Of a stretch of 64,000 bases of DNA, positions 56,083 through 64,000 are shown piece after piece. This stretch comes from Pelomyxa schiedti (Eukaryota > Evosea > Pelobiontida > Pelomyxidae): the NCBI GenBank assembly GCA_020536535.1, contig JAHLWZ010000861.1:1-64000 (forward strand), read 5' to 3'. A program made the translations under genes and the position numbers. How positions within the stretch are numbered: position 1 is the stretch's first letter; the number at the start of each line of letters is the position of its first letter. The notes under the pieces are model-generated. The model made no database searches, was not told the DNA's origin, and saw nothing but the letters and a program-made list of their open reading frames with translations.

Positions 56083-58751
56083 ATGGGCATCAAGGACCTG
56101 TCCAAGGTGATCGGGGACAATGCGCCGCGTGCCATCAAGCAGTCGAAATCAGTGTCTACGTATCTGGGCAGGAAGGTACCTATGAGCGTGTTGATGCGTG
56201 CGTGACCGGGTTATGGGATGGTTTACCCTGTTGTTATTTGTAGGTTGCTATTGATGCTAGCATGGCACTCTATCAGTTCCTTATATCTATAAGGTAATTG
56301 TTGCTATTATTCATCCTGTGTAATAAGTTGAAATGATGCGTGTTAATTAATTAATATTAACAGGCAAGATGGGGGGAATAATCTTACAGATGATACTGGC
56401 GAGACCACAAGGTACATATTATTATGCTGCTCCATATTATATTCACTTCTGAACGTTCAGTCACATCATTGGCACATTTTATCGTACAGTCAAACTTATT
56501 GTCAATAACATCAAGCCTGTTTATGTTTTCGATGGCAAACCACCGGTATTTAACTCTTATCTCTCTTTAGTCCTGCTAAATCCCTGTGTATTTCCAAGAC
56601 ACTTAAATCAGGGGAGGTAAAATTTCTGTACTCTTTTTTTTCCCGCTTTCCAAAAATTCTATAGCTCGCAAAGCGTCACGCCAGAGCAAGAGAAGCCACT
56701 GCTGCACTTGAAGCTGCTAAGGAATCAGGTACATCTCCTCACACCCATTATCCATACAGTCTAAATTATTATTCTCAGGTGCTCAAGATGAAGTTGTCAA
56801 AATGGCCAAACGAACTGTCAGACTTGATAGGGCTCAAACTGCAGACGTTAGGAGGCTTCTTCTTTTAATGGGGGTTCCAATTGTCGATGTATGTAACTCA
56901 CCGGCATTATAGGTCTTTAATGTTACACTTCAGGCACCTTGTGAAGCTGAGGCACAATGTGCTGTTATGGCAAAAGCGGGTATTGTGTGGGCTACTTCCA
57001 CGGAGGATATGGATGCCTTAACTTTTGGTACTCCGATATTGCTCAGGTTCTCTTCCATGCAATTTATTCCAGGACTAACTAGCCCACAAGGCATTTAAAT
57101 TTTAGTGATTCAAAGAAGGACCCAATACTAGAATTGCACCTGGATACAGTTTTAAAAGATATGGGTTTAAACATGGACCAAGTAGGTGGAACTGTTTCAA
57201 TTCTCGTCGACTGACGAAACACAGTTTGTTGACCTGTGCATACTTCTAGGCTGCGACTATTGTGACACTATCAAAGGTGAGCTAATTTCACTGCAAAAAA
57301 AACGGTACAAAATCCAAAAGGAATTGGCAAGAAAAAGGCTGTGGAGTTCCTTCATAAATATGGGAGCATTGAAGGAATCATACAAAACATTAATACCAAA
57401 AAATTCCAAGTATCTCTTTCTACCTTCCGAAGGAAATTGTTTATTTTCCAAAGGTTCCCGATTTTTTCCCCTATCAAGAAGTAAGAGAGCTCTTCAAACA
57501 TCCCCTTGTCCAAGATCCGCATACCCTCGATGTATGAGTTCCAAATTCTTTTTTTTCCTCTTACGCCCTACAGTTAAAGTGGACTGATCCCGATGAAGAA
57601 GGCCTCATCAATTTCCTTGTTGGAGAGAAAGGCTTTAGCAAGGAGAGAATTGTTGTTGCTATAGAGAAGCTGAAAAAGGCTCGAGCCCAGTTCGTCCAAG
57701 AACGCCTTGATGGATTTTTCAAGTTCTTACCTCCACCACCAACTGAAAGCACCACTTCTTCTTGTACCAGTACATCATCAACCAAGGCAACTCCCTCCAC
57801 AACGCGCACTGCAACATCCACAGCCAAAAAACCTACCTCACCAACAAAGAAGCCTGGCACTACAAAGCCAAAAAACAAGGCGGTCGCTACCAGCGCACCC
57901 AAGACCCCCGCCTCTTCCGCTCCCTTTTTCCTAGTAGCACCATCACCCTGTAAACCTTCATCCACTGCTTCAGCTTCCGCTTCTACTTCCTCTTCATGTT
58001 TCACAATGGCCCGGGTTGGGCACAACACCCAAGATACCGATTCAACTCCAACAACCACAACAACCCCTTCTTCCGTGGATAATAATCCACCCTCACCTCA
58101 ACTCATCAATCCCGATGTCAAGATACCTTCGCCGGACCTCCCCAAAGCACCTCTAACAACAACAGAACCCGATTCTCCAATTCTCAAAACAGACCTACCT
58201 GATTCTGCCACTACACAACAACAGCAGCAGCAACAACCACCATCACCCAAATCCTCCACACCAACAAAGAAACACAAGGACACAACCACACAGCCAAAAA
58301 AATCACCACAGACCCCTCACAGTACTGACTCCACAGATACTCCCGCCCCTACTGACACATCAATATCACAATCAAATCCCACCTCAGCCGCAGCTGCAAC
58401 CACAACCACAACCACAACAACAACCAGTAGCACTAGTACTGCAAGTTGTTCGGCATCACCAACCCAAAAACAGGGTGGTAATGATCATGACCGTGACGAC
58501 GATGATGAAGATGCCCTTGCTGGTCAAAAGCGTTCTGTATGTAGCATACATACATATACATTTCTGTATATAATAGATAGATATTCCTACTCCACATTTG
58601 TAATAAAAATTCCTTTGTGCGTCCCTCTCACCCCACAATGCAGTTCTTTGACATAAGCCGGGAGGCCAGTCGGCGCGTTTTTGGGACCAACCAGAACCCG
58701 GTACCTCCCCCTCCTAAGAGATCGAGGGCTTGGCAGAAAAAGAAGTCCTGA
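56083..58751 (+). CDS. FEN1: Flap endonuclease 1 with long C-terminal extension
   Basis: Structure-specific 5' flap nuclease for Okazaki-fragment maturation and base-excision repair. Start '[18 protein letters not shown]'. Catalytic acids sit in '[13 protein letters not shown]', 'VYVFDGKPP', '[13 protein letters not shown]' (two Glu), '[13 protein letters not shown]' (two Asp) and '[21 protein letters not shown]' (last Asp, then H3TH). The clamp-binding PIP box '[11 protein letters not shown]' follows near 57700. Then, unlike most FEN1, more than 250 residues of Thr/Ser/Pro/Lys sequence follow, ending in an acidic patch ('[15 protein letters not shown]') and a basic end ('[14 protein letters not shown]'), probably a nuclear signal. 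About 12 introns of 30-90 nt. Frame is preserved throughout the core. Confidence 0.93.
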
Positions 58752-58861
58752 GATTCACTGTTTGCCGTTTGAATCAGTATGATCAAAAAATCAACACAAC
58801 ATAAAACAAAAGCAAGGCGTACAAACACCAAGTTGTTTATTGGCGCAGTACTACACAAGAA

Positions 58862-59578
58862 ATGTTGAGCGTGGTTGTCATCGGCGGGCTTGTGGGATGC
58901 CTATTTAATGCTGTGCGTTGCGGCGCCTCTTTTTTTTATTTTTCATGGAAAGCCGAACTATAAAGGCCTATAGTATAATTTCCGTTTTGTGATTAATTAA
59001 CAAACACTCCCTAATTATATAGTTTGGGTTGATGCTGGTAGAATCGGGGTATGTTAAGGGGAGTGCTGGAGCCACACTTAATGACCCTCTACTCGTTTTG
59101 GTATGGCCAACTTTTGATTACGCGTTACTGACTTTTTTTTTTTAAAGTCTGTTATTGTTACTCTCTTTTTGTCTCTATTGAACTACCCTACAAAGAAGCA
59201 CACCCTCCCAGTTTGTGTGTACCCACTCCAACCCAACCAAACAAAAGAAAGATAACATAACTACACATCACCGGACTTCCCCAACCGATTCCTACAGGCA
59301 TGATCCTGAGTGGCACAACAGCAATCTATTACTTCTTCGACATGATACAGATGTTCAAGACTGCTTCCACCGCCGCATCCATGATTGGCTCCGGCGCCCT
59401 CTTCTGTGTCATCGGGATGCTGGTGATAGAAGCCTGCTGCATATGCATATTCAATGGTTGGTTTGTTGCCGAGGGGCCAGTGTTTGGTCACACAGGGGGA
59501 CCCACCACCGGCAGCAGCACATATGTCACACCCCCTGATGCTCCTCCAACTACCACTGACCCTGTAAGCAATGCCTAA
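58862..59578 (+). CDS. Small multi-pass membrane protein, unknown
   Basis: Probable exon 1 at 58862 ('MLSVVVIGGLVGCLFNAVRCG', one helix), a middle exon near 59020-59100 ('LMLVESGYVKGSAGATL'), and a clear last exon from 59300 ('MILSGTTAIYYFFDMIQMF', 'ALFCVIGMLVIEACCICIFNGWF') with a Gly/Pro/Thr tail ending 'DPVSNA'. Two or three helices in total. Intron boundaries in the 5' part are guesses. I do not recognise a family. Confidence 0.45.
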
Positions 59579-59724
59579 AAAAAGAATACTTAAGCTTTCT
59601 CCCAACCACAAAATCAAAAGTGTACAATAAGCTGAGACAACGACTCAGTTCCGCACCAAGCTCAGAGCCTTCCAGTCCCTGCTTTTTTGGAATTTTTTGA
59701 TTTCTTCTCACAAAAAGATTTTCT

Positions 59725-61055
59725 ATGATGAAGGAGACCACGGGGGAGCATGGGATGGTGAGTTATTTGCGACACCGGGTGACGCACACAGTGTACGATG
59801 TTAAGTGGACGTTGGGGGGCACGCGTGTGGCGGCTGTTGGTTGCCGGGCCCGTGGATCTGGTTGTTTGCAGTTGTACAAGATCCCTGCGTCGCCGTTGCA
59901 TTCACCATCTGCTTCGTCGGTTTGTTTTGGTTTTGTGTGTTTCTGGAAACTCACTATTTTCTTAGTTGGAATTGGTATGTGAAGCGGAGAAGAGAAGCCC
60001 TTTCAAGTGTTGCACTTTTGGAGCGTCTAGGGCGGCGGATAACCAAATAGCAACTGGAGACTTTGAGGGGAGAGTGGCAATTTGGGACTTTAACAACACA
60101 GCACTTCCTGTATGCGAAATTAATTAATTTTTTCCCCTTTTGTACCATTTTACCTTTTTACAGGTGTATTCTGCTCAAGCGCACAGCTCCATTATTAACT
60201 GGTAACTAAATGTAATGTATGCATTCAGTTACTTATTCGCCTCACTTCTCCTTAGTATTGACGGTATTGGAGGAGATATCGGAAAGGGGGCTCCAGAAAT
60301 TGTCACAGGCTCCAGAGATGGAAGGTGCCCTTTTTCTTTCGTTCCATTCTTGCTCACTTCTTCAACAGAATTTGTGTATGGGACCCAAGGTCTAAAACAC
60401 ATGTCCTTGAAATTAAGAATCCAACCCGGGACTGCTGGTCTGTTTGTTTTGGAGATGCGCACAGCACATCGTCGCGTTGCATCTGTGCAGGGTTTGACAA
60501 TGGAGAGCTTCTAGTATTTGACATGTGTGCGTCAAGAACAATATGGAGGGGGAGCGCCGGTGCCGGAGTATGTAGTGTATGCTACGACAGGGCTGACTCT
60601 CTTGCAAATAACATATTTGTTGCCACTCTTTCCGCGCAACTTCGCATTTATGATGTGACATCCATGCATCCAACACGTGGTTACAATTACCTGGACACAC
60701 CGGCACATGGGATTTCCACAGTTTGGTGTGTGAAGCCTCTTCCCCAGAATCCTGCGTTCTTTGCATCAACTGGAGGCGATGGCCGCATTCAACTCTTTAA
60801 ACACAAGTATCCCACCTTCCTATTTGTTGCAGCTTTCCTAATTCTCAAAGATACCCACCGACAAAGAAGGAAACTGATCCAGCAATTACACCCAGCAAAG
60901 AAGGAACACCGGTGATAGAAACTGTTGCATCACTTGCAGCATCATCACAACCTGTTGTGTCCTATGACTGGAACCGCGGCCACTGTGGGCTATTTGCTGC
61001 AGCAGTTCTTGACCAGTCCATCCTCATTGGGTTCACCACCAAGCTTGAAGAGTAA
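59725..61055 (+). CDS. DNAAF10/WDR92-like WD40 protein
   Basis: WD40 beta-propeller matching WDR92 (Monad, DNAAF10). From the start at 59725: 'THTVYDVKWTLGGTRVAAVG', 'ARGSGCLQLYK|I', 'CGTFGAS..RQIATGDFEGRVAIWDF' (spread over exons), 'IDGIGGDIGKGAPEIVTGSRDG', 'VCVWDPRSK', 'RDCWSVCFGDAH', 'CAGFDNGELLVFDM', 'VFATLSAQLRIYDV'-type repeat, 'HPTRGYNYLDTPAHGISTVW', 'PQNPAFFASTGGDGRIQLFKHKYP', and final 'YDWNRGHCGLFAAAVLDQSILIG' (cores only). WDR92 joins the R2TP chaperone complex in assembling axonemal dynein arms, so it hints at a flagellum. 'IDGIGGxxGxGAPEIVTGSRDG' is nearly diagnostic. Short introns split the repeats. Confidence 0.88.
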
Positions 61056-61271
61056 CGAACAAAGAGGCAATGATCTCTTAAAGAATAAAAGGGTTTTTTT
61101 TTTGCATGCTAGGACTGTGGCATCATAGGCCCAATAATTCATCAACACTGATAGTGGAGCTTCTCGGAAGGTGTGAAAAAATTTTTCGTGCTTTTCGTAG
61201 TGGGTTGCAAGCACCGACGGCGGCCTGAGTGTTTCGTTTGCAGTTGCACGCATCTCCGTATTACTATACAG

Positions 61272-63485
61272 ATGACGTCACTGACAACTGCCCAAGTATC
61301 GTCGACCACGAGCCCTTCGGCGTCGGCCTCGTCGGCGCCTGTGAGTGGCGTTGGTGGTTCGTTGAATAAACCTCCATCAAAGTGGCGTCCGTTTTCGTTG
61401 CACCTGTCACTGTCATCATCATCACATCAATCACCTTCACCATTACCTTCTCCCTCTTCTTCTTCTTCCTCCTCTCCCATAATAACAGCTTCCACATCTA
61501 CACCTACACTTACACCTACTTCCTCACCTTCTTCTATTTGTACCCACAAACCGTCACTATCTAACTCTAGTTCTACATCCACTTGTCACATGTTGTCCCC
61601 GTGTGGGTCTCCTTCCACTTCGCCCATTATAGCACCGGAAGCGCCTTGCACTCCCCCTCTCCATTCAACCCAGACTCACCACACACCAGTTTACAGCAAC
61701 TCGCTCAGTATCCCTCACCTTCTCACCACTCACTCCAATTCGGCGCCATCAGCTTCCTGTAATGATACCGGCAGTAGTACCACTACTACCAGCACTAGTA
61801 TAACTCCACCTCCCTCACCACGCTTATTTGTAGGAGGGGGAGGAAGCGAGGGGGGCCAGAGCGAAGCCAGTGAATACGATGATGCCCTGTCTTGGTGCTC
61901 TGCGGACAGCACAAGTTCCTCCACTTCATCACACAATTCACAGGGTGGCCATCACCGCCCTAACATATTGAATGTGAGTGGCAGTATAGGGAGTAGCGGT
62001 GGATTGAGTGAAGCCGGGAATAGCAGTTGTGGCAGTGTTGGGTCTAAAATTACTCCCAGTAGTACACCAACTCTACCCACTTCACTGAATATAACTTCCC
62101 GAGGATCACCTGTGAAGTCCGTTGCCCTGTCAAAACAAATAATTGAAAAAAAGAATGCTGAAGCCAAACTCCGGAAACAGAAGGTGCACTCACCTTTACA
62201 AATTCTCATTTCTAAGTCTCCATAGAGAGAGGCAATTATCTTATCAGCTCTTCCAAACTGGAAACTTCTCCTTTCCAAGCCGTGGCCAGCAAATCCGCGC
62301 AAAGACAAAGTACTCAAGTCACTTCTTCAAGTCTGCGTTCCACCCAGTGTTAGGGGAGCTGTATGGGAAAAGCTCATCCAAAATGAATTGAGTTAGTTCT
62401 GTTCCTCCCAATCTAGATCTAATTTCTCCAGTGATATCGGCTGAACTCTATCAAGTCATGCAACACCAGTATAGCATTGTTGTAAAGCACGCACTTGGTC
62501 GTGCTGATTCAAAGCAACTCATAGAAACGGACATTGAATCAACATTCCCCTACTTGAACCTATTCAAGGTACTATCTTACTGACTAGATTGTTGGAGTAA
62601 ATGTTTCTGCCAGGTGGGGTGTCCATTCTACGATTCACTCAAATCACTTGTGCAAGCATATATTGCATACCGGCCTGACATTGGGTATGCAATTAAACTT
62701 CTTGGTTCTTTTTCCGATTTATATTTCAGATATGTCCCTGGTATGTCCCACATATGTGCTGTACTGCTATTAAACATTGACAAGCAACACATCTGCTTCA
62801 CATGTTTGGCGAACATCTTCAACTCAAGGATACACCGGGCATTTTCCAGTGGCAATGCAGGCGGAGGCATAACTATTGAGAACTACCTGAGTGCTTTTGA
62901 CATCATGCTAAAAGCCCATATTCCAAATGTGCGTCCATGAGAATAAATTTATCAAACCTGAAACGCTCAATGAATTAGGTTCATAGTCACTTTGCCTCCC
63001 TGGGGATAACCGTAGACATGTTTGCCATTGATTGTGTGGTCACTCTCATGAGCAAAGTATTACCCTTAGACTGTGTGGTTCGGATATGGGACCTATATTT
63101 CTGTGCCGGGGAGCAATTCCTAATGAGAGTGATGGTAGCTTGGATAAGGTACATGCGACCGGCCCTATTACAGGTTCACCCCAAAATTCTCTCCCATGAA
63201 CAATGAAATTAACATATAAATGCATCTCCTAATTAGGCCGATTTTGCCCAATGTGTTGCCCTTGTAACTAAAGGAGGGAACGCAACAACGCAATGTGTTG
63301 GGAGTATATCCTGGGAGGAACTCTATGGCCACGTAAAGGCTATTCCAAGAATTAAAACTGTCAAGTGGGAGAATTTCATAAAAACAACAAAACCTCTGTC
63401 CAAGACCCCCTCCTCCAAACAAAAGGTACCCTACCACTATTCTATTCTACTTCTGATTCTCTTGATCAGTTTTAGACTGTTATAA
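61272..63485 (+). CDS. TBC-domain protein, TBC1D12/14-like, lacking both catalytic fingers
   Basis: ATG at 61272 begins a 290-residue Ser/Thr/Pro-rich region, then a helical stretch ('SKQIIEKKNAEAKLRKQK') and the TBC domain: 'PPSVRGAVWEKLIQN', 'LIETDIESTFPYLNLF', 'YRPDIG|YVPGMSHICAVLLLNI', 'FASLGITVDMFAIDCVVTL', 'LPLDCVVRIWDLYFCAGEQFL'. The pattern is that of the TBC1D12/TBC1D14 branch (Rab11/autophagy, by family knowledge). Two residues that make TBC domains active are changed: the Arg of IxxDxxR is Ser, and the Gln of YxQGM is Pro. The protein is thus probably a Rab-binding scaffold without GAP activity. Last coding exon ends near 63485; exact stop depends on a final intron. Confidence 0.82.
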
Positions 63486-64000
63486 GTCCTTAGGCTTGTA
63501 AATTGTTGTACAGAATAAAAAAAAAACTTCCAAAAAAACTTCCTATGCATATGTTTTCGTGTTTCTATTCTATTTCAAAAGCACAAAAAAATCAAACAAA
63601 AAAACCGAAGGCAGATGACGCTCGTACGGCAATTTTTTAATTTTCTTGTCTAACTGGCAGATAGGGACCAAGGGGCCAAAAAGTGTGGACTCTAACAACT
63701 AATATTAGCTTTTTCTTAAGCACGGCAACTACCTACTGGGGCTATGTCGCCGTCTACTTCATGCTAACATATGACCTTTATTTTTTTGATTGGTGTGTTT
63801 TGTTTGTTTTGTGTATCACTCTACATCCACTTGGAGCTTTGTTTTTCACAATGACTTGTAGTTGTGCTATTCTGATTTGAGCAACATAGGGGACAACTTT
63901 CGTACAATGCAAACCAAACAATTACCTTGCTAAACACAACTGCACAGAGTGTCAACTGCACTACTTGGGTTTATGTAGGCTTTATTTTTCTTTCTCGGTG
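63486..64000. other. Right-edge AT-rich stretch, no gene supported
   Basis: Long A-, T- and C-rich stretches, with A runs at 63518 and 63530. An open frame at 63683-63880 is hydrophobic by base composition only. I see no gene that can be supported before the edge. Confidence 0.5.

Noticed and set aside
63683-63880. Hydrophobic plus-strand open frame near the right edge
   Set aside because: Hydrophobicity follows from T-rich DNA; no start context, homology or neighbouring exons.

Overview
This is a compact, intron-rich nuclear segment from a unicellular eukaryote. About 33 protein genes lie in 64 kb, most interrupted by very short GT-AG introns (many 26-80 nt), with all three standard stop codons in use. 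Simple-sequence tracts (polyQ, polyS/T, dipeptide hexamer repeats) are common inside coding exons. The gene content (two Rho-family GTPases, an RGS protein, USP47-type deubiquitinase, MSS4, TBC1D12/14-type protein, DNAAF10/WDR92, a MAK-type ciliary kinase) fits an amoeboid, flagellum-bearing protist. My best guess is an amoebozoan, possibly an archamoeba, but the phylum is not proven by anything here.

Layout. 1-8.6 kb: end of a class I glutamine-amidotransferase-like gene, a COMM-domain gene, MSS4/RABIF, a USP47-like deubiquitinase and an NAA80-like acetyltransferase. 8.9-18.3 kb: two paralogous pentameric ligand-gated ion channel (pLGIC) genes on the minus strand with unusual long N-terminal parts, separated by a glutamine-rich gene. 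18.4-28.6 kb: phenylalanyl-tRNA synthetase alpha, an RGS-domain protein, PIG-P (GPI-anchor synthesis) and a transportin-3/importin-13-like receptor. 28.9-35 kb: ankyrin, SPRY and several unrecognised proteins. 35.7-43.3 kb: MAK/RCK kinase, a SLC35B3-like PAPS transporter and two tandem paralogs that look like PPPDE/LRAT-type papain-fold proteins. 43.6-50.3 kb: two Rho GTPases around an unknown gene, a pseudokinase that has lost its main catalytic residues, and a DRAM/Frag1-type membrane protein. 50.4-50.5 kb: a sequence that folds as a complete canonical tRNA only if its halves are read in swapped order (a circularly permuted tRNA-Val(AAC) candidate). 50.7-64 kb: an HD-domain protein, a membrane receptor-like gene, a triple CCCH zinc-finger protein, FEN1, a small membrane protein, DNAAF10/WDR92 and a TBC-domain protein lacking both catalytic fingers.

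Themes. Several genes serve small-GTPase signalling (two Rho proteins, MSS4, RGS, TBC). Two relate to flagellum assembly or length control (WDR92/DNAAF10, MAK/RCK kinase). Two serve surface or secretory modification (PIG-P, PAPS transporter). Many neighbours are divergent pairs with start codons only 48-300 bp apart.

The strongest novel observation is the permuted tRNA at 50446-50521. Next come the pLGIC pair with a repeated N-terminal domain, the pseudokinase, the finger-less TBC protein and the tandem papain-like paralogs. Some exons, above all in the USP47-like gene, contain single-base frame breaks that look more like assembly indels than biology. Exon boundaries were worked out by hand; where a junction could not be resolved this is stated.
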